DNA of 64,000 nt from Xanthomonas sp. F10 (GTDB lineage Bacteria > Pseudomonadota > Gammaproteobacteria > Xanthomonadales > Xanthomonadaceae): assembly GCF_014206815.1 (NCBI RefSeq), contig NZ_JACHNP010000002.1, positions 496,001-560,000 on the forward strand, given 5' to 3'. The notes under the pieces are model-generated. The model made no database searches, was not told the origin of the DNA, and worked only from the letters and a program-made list of their open reading frames with translations. This document shows, one piece after another, positions 29,365 to 38,095 of the stretch. The position numbers and the translations under genes are program-made. Position 1 is the stretch's first letter. The number at the start of each line of letters is the position of its first letter.

Positions 29365-30291
29365 TCAGTACTTCGGCACGCTGCCGTCGACCTGGTCGGT
29401 CCAGGCGTCGATGCCGCCGACCACGTTGTGCACCTTGGTGAAGCCCAACGAACGGAAGTGCTCGGCTGCCTGCGCGCTGCGGCCGCCGCGGTGGCACAGG
29501 AAGGCCAGGGCGGTGTCCTTGGGCAGCGCTTCCAGTTGCGCGCGCTGCTCGCCGTCGAGGGTGCGGAATGGCACGTTGACCGACGCCACCGCGCGCTCCT
29601 CCGGCGGACGCACGTCCACCAGGATCACGCTGCCGGCGCGCACCTGGTCGTCGGCGTCGCGCGGACTGAGGTCCTGCACCGGCTTGGGCGCGTTGGGATT
29701 GTCGATGGCCAGGCCACGGCCGCGCATGTCGTCCACCCAGTCGATGGTGATGCCGTCGGCGCGGCGCGCGCTGCCCAGGTCGAACTGCACGCGCAGGCCG
29801 TTGGACTCGGCGGCAATGGCGTTGGGATCGGTCGGCGCCAGCTGGAAGTTCGGCTGGAACTGCGCGTCGATCGCCAGCGCCAGGCTCGCGCCCGGGGCGT
29901 CGGCCAGCGCGCCGCGCAGCATTTCGGCGGCGGCGTCGGTGATGGTGATCGACGGCGGGGTGCGGTCCGGCGCCGGCACGCCGAGCAGCTCGCTCAGTTC
30001 GCCGCTGCCGGCCATCTGCAGGATGATGTCGCTGCCGCCGATCAGCTCGCCGTCCACGTACAGCTGCGGGATGGTCGGCCAGTCGCCGTAGACCTTGATG
30101 CCCTCGCGGATGTCCTGGTCGGCCAGCACGTTGACGTGGGCGAAGTCGACGCCGAGCTCGTTCAGCGCGCCCACCGCCTTGGCGGAGAACCCGCACTGCG
30201 GCATGCCCGGCTGGCCTTTCATGAACAGCACGACGCGGTTGGAGCTGAGCAGCGTTTCGATACGGGAGCGCAGGGCGGGGTCGAGGGACAT
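29365..30291 (-). CDS. Monothiol glutaredoxin (Grx4 type) fused to HesB-like and rhodanese domains
   Basis: A 308-aa three-domain protein. Residues 1-105 are a Grx4-type monothiol glutaredoxin with the CGFS active site (MPQCGFSAK) and the glutathione-binding WPTIPQLYVDGELIGGSD. Residues about 112-205 resemble an A-type iron-sulfur carrier (ITITDAAAEMLRGAL, GLRVQFDL) but contain no cysteine, so it cannot ligate a cluster in the usual way. Residues about 215-305 are a rhodanese domain with the active-site loop CHRGGRS. CGFS glutaredoxins carry [2Fe-2S] clusters with glutathione; the rhodanese part could supply sulfane sulfur (inference). It is divergent from the polysaccharide deacetylase with 57 bp between starts, and ends at a clear terminator. 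Confidence 0.92.
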   Translation of the reverse strand: MSLDPALRSRIETLLSSNRVVLFMKGQPGMPQCGFSAKAVGALNELGVDFAHVNVLADQDIREGIKVYGDWPTIPQLYVDGELIGGSDIILQMAGSGELSELLGVPAPDRTPPSITITDAAAEMLRGALADAPGASLALAIDAQFQPNFQLAPTDPNAIAAESNGLRVQFDLGSARRADGITIDWVDDMRGRGLAIDNPNAPKPVQDLSPRDADDQVRAGSVILVDVRPPEERAVASVNVPFRTLDGEQRAQLEALPKDTALAFLCHRGGRSAQAAEHFRSLGFTKVHNVVGGIDAWTDQVDGSVPKY

Positions 30292-30348
30292 GGCAGCAGT
30301 CGTCGCAGAGTCGGACCGGTCATTCTACGCCGCATGGCATCATGGGGC

Positions 30349-31125
30349 ATGACAGTTCCGGAAACGCTGCATCGCATCCCGCGCCACCCGTACCGCTGGC
30401 TGCCCTGGGCGCTGGCCTCGCAGGCGTTGGTGGCGGCGCTGTGGTGGGCCTACGGGTGGCGGGTCGGGCTGCCGGCGCTGCTGCTGTCGCACGCGGCGCT
30501 GGTGCTGCCGGTGTTCCTGCCGCGGGCGCGGCTGTATGCGCCGGTGCTGGACCGCCTGCCCGGCAACGCGCCGCGGGTGTGGCTGACCATCGACGACGGC
30601 CCTTCCGACGACACCGCGGTGATCCTGGACCTGCTCGACCGCCATCAGGCCAAGGCCACCTTCTTCCTGGTCGGCGCCCGCGCCGCCGCGCGCCCGCAGC
30701 TGGTGCGCGAGATCCTGCGTCGCGGCCACGGCATCGGCAACCACAGCCAGCATCACCCGCAGGCCTGGTTCTGGGCGCTGGGGCCGCGGCGCATGGCCCA
30801 GGAGATCGGCCAGGCGCAGCAGACGCTGGCCGCGATCGCCGGCACCGCGCCGCGCTGGTACCGCTCGGTGGTGGGCATGACCAACCCCTTCGTCGCCGCG
30901 CCGCTGCGCCGGCATGGCCTGACCCGGGTGGCCTGGAGCGCGCGCGGCTTCGACGGGGTGCGCTGCGACCCCGCGGTCACCGTCGCGCGCATCGCCCGCG
31001 ACCTGCGCCCCGGTGCCATCGTGCTGCTGCACGAAGGCGCGGCGCACGGGCACAACCCGGCGATCGTGGAGGGCGTATTGCAGGCCTTGCAGGCACGTGG
31101 GCTGCAGGCGGTGTTGCCGGATTGA
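30349..31125 (+). CDS. Polysaccharide deacetylase (NodB homology domain)
   Basis: A 258-aa membrane-anchored protein. Two hydrophobic segments lie in the first 60 residues (WALASQALVAALWWAYGW, GLPALLLSHAALVLPVFL). The NodB-type domain follows, with the catalytic Asp pair in TIDDGPSDDT, the metal-binding HSQHHP, RWYRSVVG and the C-terminal IVLLHEG. CE4 enzymes remove N- or O-acetyl groups from polysaccharides or peptidoglycan. ATG codons at 30334 and 30349 are both possible; the second gives MTVPETLHRIPRHP. The target glycan is unknown. Confidence 0.88.
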   Translation: MTVPETLHRIPRHPYRWLPWALASQALVAALWWAYGWRVGLPALLLSHAALVLPVFLPRARLYAPVLDRLPGNAPRVWLTIDDGPSDDTAVILDLLDRHQAKATFFLVGARAAARPQLVREILRRGHGIGNHSQHHPQAWFWALGPRRMAQEIGQAQQTLAAIAGTAPRWYRSVVGMTNPFVAAPLRRHGLTRVAWSARGFDGVRCDPAVTVARIARDLRPGAIVLLHEGAAHGHNPAIVEGVLQALQARGLQAVLPD

Positions 31126-31201
31126 GTCGGACTGCGTCGTGGTGCCGCGGCATCGCGACCCGCGGCATGTCCCCGTGCCGATCGCTTCGCCGCCGCGGGG
31201 A

Positions 31202-31540
31202 TCAGCCTGGCCGGGTCATGCCGTAGGCGAGCAGCGCCGCCATCGCTCCGAGGGTGAGCAGGGCGCACAACAGACCGAGGATGCCGTAGCGCTTGCTGCG
31301 GCCAGGCTGCAGGCAGTTGCCGATGCCCAGTGCGATGGCGCAGACCTGCGCGATGGCGGTGAACAACGCCAGCAGGCCGAGCAGCAGCGACATCGGCGCG
31401 CGCGGGCCAGCGGCGAACGTCGGGATGACGAAGAAGGTGCTGAGCACCAGCGCTGCGAGCAGCAAGAACGCGCTGAGCAGGCTGGTCGCCAGGGATGCGA
31501 TGCCCAGGCCGGAGTGTGGCCGTGGCGCGGGTGCCGTCAT
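31202..31540 (-). CDS. Predicted small membrane protein (DUF4190-like layout)
   Basis: A 112-aa protein with three hydrophobic segments (IASLATSLLSAFLLLAALVLST, LLLGLLALFTAIAQVCAIALGIG, ILGLLCALLTLGAMAALLA). A Pro-rich N-terminus (MTAPAPRPHSGLG) precedes them. The arrangement resembles small proteins in which a Gly-containing helix pair follows a Pro-rich cytosolic start, but no firm family can be named. It converges with the deacetylase gene. Confidence 0.65.
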   Translation of the reverse strand: MTAPAPRPHSGLGIASLATSLLSAFLLLAALVLSTFFVIPTFAAGPRAPMSLLLGLLALFTAIAQVCAIALGIGNCLQPGRSKRYGILGLLCALLTLGAMAALLAYGMTRPG

Positions 31541-31607
31541 GCGTGGCAAGCCGGGTGTGAACCGGCGCAGCCGCTGCGGCCGCTGCCTGCGCGGGGCAGT
31601 ACCAGCC

Positions 31608-32306
31608 TCACCGTGGCTCCGCCACGATCAGCCAGTTGTTGAACGGCGTGTTGCCGTACAGCGGCGCGAAGCTGGCGCGCAGGCCGGCGGCGTCGAGCTG
31701 GGCCTGCAGGCTGTCGCGGGTGGGGTAGGCCTTGGGCAGCTCCTGCATCCAGCCGGCCAGGTGCGCCAGCACGTCGGTGATGCGGCTGGTGCGGCCGCGG
31801 CCGCTGGCATCGCCGAGACCGCTGCGGATCACCAGCTTGGCGCCGGGCGTGAGCATCCGCGCCACGCTGCGGATCAGGTTGGACTGCATGTCGCGGTCCA
31901 GGTACTGAAGTACGTCCAGGATCGCGACGCTGCCGTGGTGCTCGGGCCAGGACTGGCCCAGGTCGACCACCGCGAAATGCGTGTCCTGCAGCCCGTTGCG
32001 CGCAGCGATGGCGCCGGCGCGGCGGATCTTGGCCGCATCGATGTCCACGCCGTGGTAGCGCTGGCGCTGGCCGTCGGCGCGCAGCGCGTGCGCCAGCAGG
32101 CCCAGCCCGCAGCCCAGGTCCAGCACCGACGCGTCGGTGCCGCGCAGCGCGGCGAGCACGCCGGGATACAGCGGATCGGTGCGCAGCTTGGTGCGCGTGT
32201 AGTAGTAGTCGTAGCGATTGCCCAGCGGATGCGTGGGCAGGAAGGCGCGGGCGATGGCCAGGGCCTGTGGGCGGGTCATGGGCTGGGTGGTGCTGGCGTC
32301 GCGCAA
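31608..32306 (-). CDS. Class I SAM-dependent methyltransferase
   Basis: A 232-aa protein with the Rossmann methyltransferase fold: motif I VLDLGCGLGLL near residue 62, an acidic end of strand 2 (YHGVDIDAAKI) and motif IV VAILDVLQYLD. The N-terminal part NRYDYYYTRTKLRTDPLYPGV is a distinctive lead-in. The substrate is not evident. The start is either TTG at 32306, which has AAGGA upstream, or the ATG at 32279 (MTRPQALAIARAF). Confidence 0.85.
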   Translation of the reverse strand: MRDASTTQPMTRPQALAIARAFLPTHPLGNRYDYYYTRTKLRTDPLYPGVLAALRGTDASVLDLGCGLGLLAHALRADGQRQRYHGVDIDAAKIRRAGAIAARNGLQDTHFAVVDLGQSWPEHHGSVAILDVLQYLDRDMQSNLIRSVARMLTPGAKLVIRSGLGDASGRGRTSRITDVLAHLAGWMQELPKAYPTRDSLQAQLDAAGLRASFAPLYGNTPFNNWLIVAEPR

Positions 32307-32339
32307 TGTCGGTCCTTGGCAGCGGGCGTCGTACGCCGG

Positions 32340-32981
32340 CTAGGCTAACGCATCGCGTGCCGCCGATGACAGCAGCGCGGTCCAGCGCGCATACATCGCT
32401 GCCGACGGATGCAGCCCGTCGGCGGCCAGCATCGCCGGATCGCCGCCGCCATCGCGGCTGCAGGCAGTGATATCGACGAAGCGCACCGCGCGCGCGGCGC
32501 AGCAGGCCTGCGCCGCGGCGTTGAAGGCGTCGATCTGCACGGCGATGCGCGCCGGATCGTGCGCAGGCGGCTGTGCGAAGGCGGTCACGCCCCAGTCCGG
32601 GATCGACACCGCCAGCACCCGCTGCGGCCGCGCGTCGGCGAAGCCGATCGCACGCTGCAGCAGCGCGTCGAACTGCGCGCGGTAATTGTCCAGCGGATAG
32701 CCGCGGTACTGGTTGTTGACGCCGATCAGCAGCGTCACCAGGTCGAAGGGGCCCTGCGGGGCTGCCGCATCGATGCCGGCGTCCAGTTCGTCGGTGGTCC
32801 AGCCGGTGGTGGCGACGATCTGCGGATCGTCCAGCGCGATGCCGTCGCGGCGCAGCGTCGCGGCCAGTTGCATCGGCCAGCGTCCGTCGGCGTCCACGCC
32901 TTCGCCGATCGTGTAGGAATCGCCCAGCGCCAGATAGCGCAGCAGTGTGGGCTCGGGCGTGGCGAAACGGCCTTTGCTCAT
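32340..32981 (-). CDS. SGNH/GDSL-family hydrolase
   Basis: A 213-aa cytosolic esterase-like protein. The catalytic Ser is in block I ALGDSYTIGEG near residue 21. Block III reads LLIGVNNQYRG, with the Asn typical of SGNH enzymes, and block V DGLHPS holds Asp and His of the triad. These enzymes hydrolyse ester or thioester bonds; no signal peptide is present. It is 33 bp upstream of the methyltransferase gene on the same strand. Confidence 0.9.
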   Translation of the reverse strand: MSKGRFATPEPTLLRYLALGDSYTIGEGVDADGRWPMQLAATLRRDGIALDDPQIVATTGWTTDELDAGIDAAAPQGPFDLVTLLIGVNNQYRGYPLDNYRAQFDALLQRAIGFADARPQRVLAVSIPDWGVTAFAQPPAHDPARIAVQIDAFNAAAQACCAARAVRFVDITACSRDGGGDPAMLAADGLHPSAAMYARWTALLSSAARDALA

Positions 32982-33046
32982 CTACGCAGAACCCGCAGCG
33001 GCCATATCACCGGGATACGCGATCCAGCAACGGCGCACGCTTAGCC

Positions 33047-33074
33047 ATTCCCGATTCCCGATTCCCCAGTCCCC
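33047..33074. repeat. Single arm of the GGGATTC heptad repeat
   Basis: The text CCATTCCCGATTCCCGATTC, continuing CCCAGTCCCC, is the same heptad array as the right arms at 44319-44347 and 49195-49225. No matching left arm is seen nearby. It lies between the AlaA-like gene's stop and the GDSL hydrolase start. Confidence 0.7.
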
Positions 33075-33076
33075 AC

Positions 33077-34354
33077 TCACCGCCCCACAGCCGCCCGCGG
33101 CTTCAGCGGCACCACCTTGGTGGCGTCCTCGGCGCGGCGCGCCAGCACGCGGTCGATGCGCGCGAACACTTCGCGCATCGTCGCCGCTTCCGGCAGCAGG
33201 GTGACGCGGAAATGGTGCCGGTAGGGCACGTTGAAGCTGGAGCCGGGCACCACCAGCACGCCTTCCTGTTCCATCAGTTCCAGGGCGAAGGCGTGATCGT
33301 CGAAGCCGCGCGCGGCGGCGCCGACCACGGCCGGGAACGCGTACAGCGCGCCGGCCGGCTGCACCAGCGACAGGTGCTCGCTGGCCGCGCAGGCCTCGAG
33401 CACCGCGCGGCGGGTCTCGTACAGGCGGCCGCCGGGCGCGCACAACGGCGAGATCGTGTCCGGGCCGTTGACCGCGGCATCGATGGCGAACTGGCCGGGC
33501 ACGTTGGCGCACAGGCGCAGCGCGCCGAGCAGGTCCATGGCGTTGCGGAAATCGCCGACGCGCTCGCTATCGCCGGACAGCAGCGCCCAGCCCACGCGCC
33601 AGCCGCAGGCGCGGTGCACCTTGCTCAGGCCGCCGAAGCTGATGCACGGATGCGCGCCGGCCAGCGGCGCCACCGACACGAACTCGGCGGCGTCGTACAG
33701 CACCTGGTCGTAGATCTCGTCGACCATCAGCAGCAGGTTGTGCTTGACCGCGATGGCGACGATCTTCTCCAGCAGTGCGCGCGAGTAGCTGGCGCCGCTG
33801 GGGTTGTTCGGGTTGATCAGCACGATCGCGCGGGTGCGCGAGGACACCAGTGTCTCGATCTCCACCGGGTCGGGCTGGAAGCCGTTCTCCGGCGCGCAGC
33901 GGTAGTACACCGGGCGGCCGTCGTTGAGGATGGTGGCGGCCGACCACAGCGGGTAGTCCGGCGAGGGCACCAGCACTTCGTCGCCCGGGTTGAGCAGGGC
34001 GCGCAGCGACAGGTCGATCAGCTCGCTGACGCCATTGCCGACGAAGATGCGGTCCGGGTGCGCGTTCGGGTGCTGGCGCCGGGCGTAGGCCGCGGCGATC
34101 GCCTCGCGCGCCTCCGGCAAGCCCTGCTGGTGGGTATAGGGATCGGTACGGCCCATGTCGTCGGCGATCGCGCGCTGCAGATGTTCCGGCGCACGGAAAC
34201 CGAACGCGCCGGGATTGCCGATGTTGAGCTTGATCAGCTTGCGCCCCTGGGCCTCCAGCTCGCGGGCTCGCCGTGCCAGTTCGCCGCGGATCTCGTAGCG
34301 GACTTCGGACAGGCGTTCGCGGATCGCGAGCGGCTTGATCGGCAGGGTGGGCAT
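33077..34354 (-). CDS. AlaA-like pyridoxal-phosphate aminotransferase
   Basis: A 425-aa fold-type I aminotransferase of the AlaA/AspC branch, probably glutamate-pyruvate transaminase making alanine. Visible motifs are KLIKLNIGNPGAFGF near residue 40, YTHQQGLPEAREAIA, NPNNPSGASY and the PLP lysine in SFGGLSKVHRACGWRVGW near 255. C-terminal RVTLLPE contains the carboxylate-binding Arg. About 20 extra residues at the C-terminus are basic. The start at 34354 has no strong ribosome site. The 330 bp between it and rsgA holds only promoter-like sequence and no gene. Confidence 0.9.
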   Translation of the reverse strand: MPTLPIKPLAIRERLSEVRYEIRGELARRARELEAQGRKLIKLNIGNPGAFGFRAPEHLQRAIADDMGRTDPYTHQQGLPEAREAIAAAYARRQHPNAHPDRIFVGNGVSELIDLSLRALLNPGDEVLVPSPDYPLWSAATILNDGRPVYYRCAPENGFQPDPVEIETLVSSRTRAIVLINPNNPSGASYSRALLEKIVAIAVKHNLLLMVDEIYDQVLYDAAEFVSVAPLAGAHPCISFGGLSKVHRACGWRVGWALLSGDSERVGDFRNAMDLLGALRLCANVPGQFAIDAAVNGPDTISPLCAPGGRLYETRRAVLEACAASEHLSLVQPAGALYAFPAVVGAAARGFDDHAFALELMEQEGVLVVPGSSFNVPYRHHFRVTLLPEAATMREVFARIDRVLARRAEDATKVVPLKPRAAVGR

Positions 34355-34672
34355 CGCATTGGCCGGTGGGGCGTGGGACCTGCATGGTAGCGGAAATGTG
34401 ACACCACGGCGGGGCAGAGGGCGCCGCGGCAGCCGGTCGTCTACGGCGGCCGGCCGCTGCCGCGGGCGCCGCATCGGGCGAGGCGCCGGGATGGCCCGTG
34501 TGGCTGCCGCAGACGCACGCCGCAGCGCTCGCCCCGCCACGGGCGCAGCGCTGCGGCGGGCTGCCCGGTGCTGCGCTGTCCTGCGTGGTTGGGCGCGGCC
34601 GCCATCCCAGGCCGTCATTGTGCGTGGCCATGGCTGCGGCCTGGCGCTCACCGCGCGGCGTGGCACACCCTC

Positions 34673-34678
34673 TAGAAT
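34673..34678 (+). promoter_or_regulatory. Likely -10 element of rsgA
   Basis: TAGAAT at 34673-34678 is a good -10 hexamer only six bases before the rsgA ATG. Transcription starting at the normal distance would begin at or next to the start codon, giving a leaderless mRNA. No Shine-Dalgarno sequence is seen, which agrees. Confidence 0.45.
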
Positions 34679-34684
34679 CCGCGC

Positions 34685-35797
34685 ATGACTTCCTCCCCGA
34701 TCGACTTCGACGCGTTGCGCCCCATCGGCTGGCCCTGGCCCGGAATGCCCGAGGAGCCGGCCTGGCGCGCGCTGTTCGACACACATCCGCAGGCACGGCC
34801 GGCACGGGTGGTGGAGCAGCACCGCACCGGCTACGTGGTCGCCGATGCGGTGGACACCGGGTTCAAGGTCGAATCGCTGCCGGACTGGCAGCGGCCACGC
34901 TTTCCCAGCCACGAGCGCGCCGCGGTCGGCGACTGGGTGCTGCTGGAGGACACGCGCATCGTCGCGCTACTGCCGCGGCGCACCGCGATCAAGCGCGGCG
35001 CCGCCGGCGAGCACTATCACCAGCAGGTGATCGCGGCCAACATCGACACGGTGTTCATCGTCTGCGGCCTGGATGCGGACTTCAACCCGCGGCGGATCGA
35101 GCGCTATCTGCTGCTGGTGGGCGGCGGCGGTGCGGCGCCGGTGGTGGTGCTGACCAAGGCCGACCTCACCGAGTACGCCGACGATGCGTTGGCAGTGCTG
35201 GAGGAACTGGCGGCGCAGGCCATCCCGCTGCTCACGGTCAACGCGCGCGAGGCCGACAGCGTCGCCGCGCTGCAGCCGTGGCTGGGGCCGGGGCAGACCG
35301 CGGTGCTGGTCGGCTCGTCCGGTGCCGGCAAGTCCACCCTCACCAACACCTTGCTGGGCGTGCAGAAGATGCGCACCGCGGCGGTGCGCGCCACCGACTC
35401 GCGCGGCCGCCACACCACCACCCATCGCGCGCTGCTGCCGCTGCCGTCCGGCGCCTGCCTGATCGACACCCCCGGCATGCGCGAACTCAAGCCCACCGGC
35501 GAGGAAGACCTGGCCGAAGGCGCCTTCGCCGACATCGAGGCGCTGGCCGCGCAGTGCCGCTTCAACGACTGCGCGCACCTGGCCGAGCCGGGCTGTGCGG
35601 TGCAGGCAGCGATCGAGCGCGGCGAGATCGATGCCGCGCGCCTGGCCAACTACCTGAAGTTGCGCGAAGAAGTGGCCGGCGCGGCCGGCAAGCTGGCGCA
35701 GCGCCAGGCTCAGAACGCGGCCGCCGGCCGGGGCGGCAAGCCCAGCGGCGGCAAGCCGGGCGGCAAGCGCCCGCCGCCGCGCAACCTGCGCCGCTGA
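34685..35797 (+). CDS. rsgA: Small ribosomal subunit biogenesis GTPase RsgA
   Basis: A 370-aa circularly permuted GTPase for late 30S maturation. An N-terminal OB-fold is followed by the permuted G domain: TKADL (G4), then the P-loop GSSGAGKST near residue 210, and DTPGMREL (G3). The zinc-finger domain is marked by CRFNDCAHLAEPGC. The C-terminal tail of about 35 residues is rich in Gly, Lys, Pro and Arg, consistent with RNA contact. It ends eight bases before the QEGLA-motif gene. Confidence 0.95.
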   Translation: MTSSPIDFDALRPIGWPWPGMPEEPAWRALFDTHPQARPARVVEQHRTGYVVADAVDTGFKVESLPDWQRPRFPSHERAAVGDWVLLEDTRIVALLPRRTAIKRGAAGEHYHQQVIAANIDTVFIVCGLDADFNPRRIERYLLLVGGGGAAPVVVLTKADLTEYADDALAVLEELAAQAIPLLTVNAREADSVAALQPWLGPGQTAVLVGSSGAGKSTLTNTLLGVQKMRTAAVRATDSRGRHTTTHRALLPLPSGACLIDTPGMRELKPTGEEDLAEGAFADIEALAAQCRFNDCAHLAEPGCAVQAAIERGEIDAARLANYLKLREEVAGAAGKLAQRQAQNAAAGRGGKPSGGKPGGKRPPPRNLRR

Positions 35798-35805
35798 CGC
35801 CGGCC

Positions 35806-37050
35806 GTGGCCAAGCGCGCGCTGCCGGCCGAGATCCGCCACCACGCCGCGCTCGATGCGCGGCTGGTCAAGGCGGTGCGCGGCATCCGCCTGCTGGCCCT
35901 GGCCAGTTGGCCGGTGGCGCTGCAGGCGCCGTTCCTGGAGAGCGTGGCGCGCGGGCAGCCGCAGCTGCCGCAGGTGGACTACCCCAGGCTGGATTTCGCC
36001 GACACCCGCCGCGAGCTGGCCGCGATCGCCGAGGCCGCCGATCCGGCGCACCCGCTCGGCGCCTATCTGCAGGCGTCGGTGCATAGCTGGGATCTGGCCG
36101 CGGCCCTGCTGGAAACGCTGGGCACGCCGGCGGTGGGCACGTACTCGGCGCAGTTGTTCGGGGTGCCGGACGACCCGATGCCCGGCAACGGCCCGACGAC
36201 CCGCGAGGCGGCCGGCCATTTCATCCGTATCGCCCAGGAACTGGACCGCGAACTGTTCTCGGCCGAAGAACAGGTGCCGGTGTCGGCCACCGCCTTGCGC
36301 CTGCTGCTGCAGCGCGACCTGGACGAATTCTTCGGCACGCGGGTGATCACGGTGGAACTGGATCCGGACCTGCTGGCCAAGGCCGCCGCCGGCGCACAGC
36401 GCATCCGTCTGCGCTCCGGCGCGCACTTCAGCGACTACGACCGCGCGCAACTGTTCCACCACGAGGCGCTGGTGCATTCGCTGACCGCGCTCAATGGCCG
36501 GCAACAGGCGCAGTTGCCGAGCCTGGCGCTGTCCTCGCCGCGCACCACCGCAACCCAGGAAGGCCTAGCGACCTTCGCCGAGCAGATCACCGGCAGCATC
36601 GACATCGCGCGGATGAAACGGATCAGCCTGCGCATCGAGGCGATCGCGCTGGCCCGCGACGGTGCCGACTTCATCGAGGTGTTCCGCTACTTCGACGCAG
36701 CCGGGCAGGCGCCGGCGGAGAGTTTCTCCTCGGCGCAGCGCGTGTTCCGCGGCGTGCCGACCACCGGCGGCGCTGCCTTCACCAAGGACACCGTGTATCT
36801 GCGCGGCCTGGTGTCGGTGCACACCTTCTTCCGCCAGGCGCTGCAGCGCGACCGCCTGCCGCTGTGCCGCTGGCTGTTCGCCGGCAAGATGGCGCTGGAG
36901 GACGTGGCCGCGTTCGCGCCGCTGTTCGAGTCCGGCGTGCTGGCGCCGCCGCGCTGGTTGCCGACGTGGGTGGCGCGCGCCAGCGGCCTGGCCGGGATGC
37001 TGGCGTTCTCGCTGTTCGCCAACCGCATCCGCATGGATCAGGTGGACTGA
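35806..37050 (+). CDS. QEGLA-motif protein (DUF1704/MATCAP-like metallopeptidase fold)
   Basis: A 414-aa protein of the family named flavohemoglobin expression-modulating QEGLA motif protein. It has HEALVH at residues 219-224, fitting the HExxxH zinc motif of DUF1704 proteins, and TQEGLA around Glu252, the probable third ligand. The eukaryotic relative MATCAP is a tyrosine carboxypeptidase acting on tubulin, so a peptidase role is plausible; the bacterial substrate is unknown. The start is GTG at 35806, eight bases after rsgA, suggesting coupling. The frame is open upstream across rsgA, but that is shadow sequence. Confidence 0.88.
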   Translation: MAKRALPAEIRHHAALDARLVKAVRGIRLLALASWPVALQAPFLESVARGQPQLPQVDYPRLDFADTRRELAAIAEAADPAHPLGAYLQASVHSWDLAAALLETLGTPAVGTYSAQLFGVPDDPMPGNGPTTREAAGHFIRIAQELDRELFSAEEQVPVSATALRLLLQRDLDEFFGTRVITVELDPDLLAKAAAGAQRIRLRSGAHFSDYDRAQLFHHEALVHSLTALNGRQQAQLPSLALSSPRTTATQEGLATFAEQITGSIDIARMKRISLRIEAIALARDGADFIEVFRYFDAAGQAPAESFSSAQRVFRGVPTTGGAAFTKDTVYLRGLVSVHTFFRQALQRDRLPLCRWLFAGKMALEDVAAFAPLFESGVLAPPRWLPTWVARASGLAGMLAFSLFANRIRMDQVD

Positions 37051-37151
37051 ACGGCGCCACGTCGCGCTCACTCGCCGCGAATGCGTGGCTGCCGATACTG
37101 CGGCGCCCGGCCTGCCCCCGCATGGCCGCTTCCCCTCACGAGGAACTCTGC

Positions 37152-37835
37152 ATGAAGATCCTGATGGTGCTGACGTCGCACGACCGCCTAGGCGACACCG
37201 GCCACAAGACCGGCTTCTGGCTGGAAGAATTCGCCGCGCCGTACTACACGTTCAAGGACGCCGGTGCCGAGATCACGCTGGCCTCGCCCAAGGGCGGGCA
37301 GCCGCCGCTGGACCCGAAGAGCGATGCGCCGGACGCGCAGACCGAGGCCACCCGCCGCTTCAAGGATGACCCGGCCGCGCAGCAGCAACTGGCGAGCACG
37401 CAGACCTTGGCGTCGGTGCGCGTGGACGACTACGACGCGCTGTTCTACCCGGGCGGCCACGGCCCGCTGTGGGATCTGGCCGAAGACCGCGACTCCATCG
37501 CGCTGATCGAAGCGTTCGCGCGCGCCGGCAAGCCGATCGGCTTCGTCTGCCATGCACCGGGCGTGCTGCGCCGAGTGACCGCGGCCGATGGCACGCCGCT
37601 GGTGAAGGGCCGTCGCGTCACCGGCTTCACCAACGGCGAGGAAGCCGCGGTCGGCCTGACCGAGGTGGTGCCGTTCCTGGTCGAGGACGAACTGCAGCGC
37701 CTGGGCGGCGACTACAGCAAGGGCGCCGACTGGGGCGTGCACGTAGTCGAGGACGGCCGCCTGGTCACCGGGCAGAACCCCGCCTCGTCCGAGGCGGCGG
37801 CAGAGGCGTTATTGGGAATGCTGCGCGCCAAGTGA
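37152..37835 (+). CDS. DJ-1/PfpI-family (class I glutamine amidotransferase-like) protein
   Basis: A 227-aa protein of the Hsp31-like branch. The nucleophilic elbow Cys is in IGFVCHAPGVL near residue 134, with PGGHGPLWDL and an early Glu (LEEFAAPYY) completing the usual site. Members act as glyoxalase III or as chaperone/deglycase-type stress proteins; which applies here is not decided by sequence. AGGAAC precedes the ATG. Confidence 0.88.
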   Translation: MKILMVLTSHDRLGDTGHKTGFWLEEFAAPYYTFKDAGAEITLASPKGGQPPLDPKSDAPDAQTEATRRFKDDPAAQQQLASTQTLASVRVDDYDALFYPGGHGPLWDLAEDRDSIALIEAFARAGKPIGFVCHAPGVLRRVTAADGTPLVKGRRVTGFTNGEEAAVGLTEVVPFLVEDELQRLGGDYSKGADWGVHVVEDGRLVTGQNPASSEAAAEALLGMLRAK

Positions 37836-37989
37836 GCGCTCACCGATCGCGAGGCTGGCAAGGCGACGCCATCTCGGTGCGAGAGAGCACCGTTTCCTGG
37901 CGTGGCGTGGCGCGGGCGCAGCGGTTGAAGCGCACCTCTGGTAACCGCGTTGGTAGCGCCCGTCCGGCCCCACCTTTGCGCTGCCTTCC

Positions 37990-38055
37990 GTAGGAGCGGC
38001 TTCAGCCGCGCCAGGCGTTCCCATGAACGCTGGTCGCGGCTGAAGCCGCTCCTAC
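37990..38055. repeat. Long-arm REP palindrome, second copy
   Basis: GTAGGAGCGGCTTCAGCCGC at the left and its reverse complement ending GCTCCTAC at the right flank a 20-base loop. The same sequence family is at 29184-29251. It lies between the DJ-1-like gene and the convergent amylosucrase-family gene. Confidence 0.9.
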
Positions 38056-38095
38056 GACGCACACATGCCACCGCGTGCCAGTGAGGGTGCGCGCC

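Noticed and set aside
34498-37050. An 850-codon frame covering rsgA and the QEGLA protein
   Set aside because: The rsgA region is coded in another frame with all GTPase motifs. The QEGLA protein starts at 35806.
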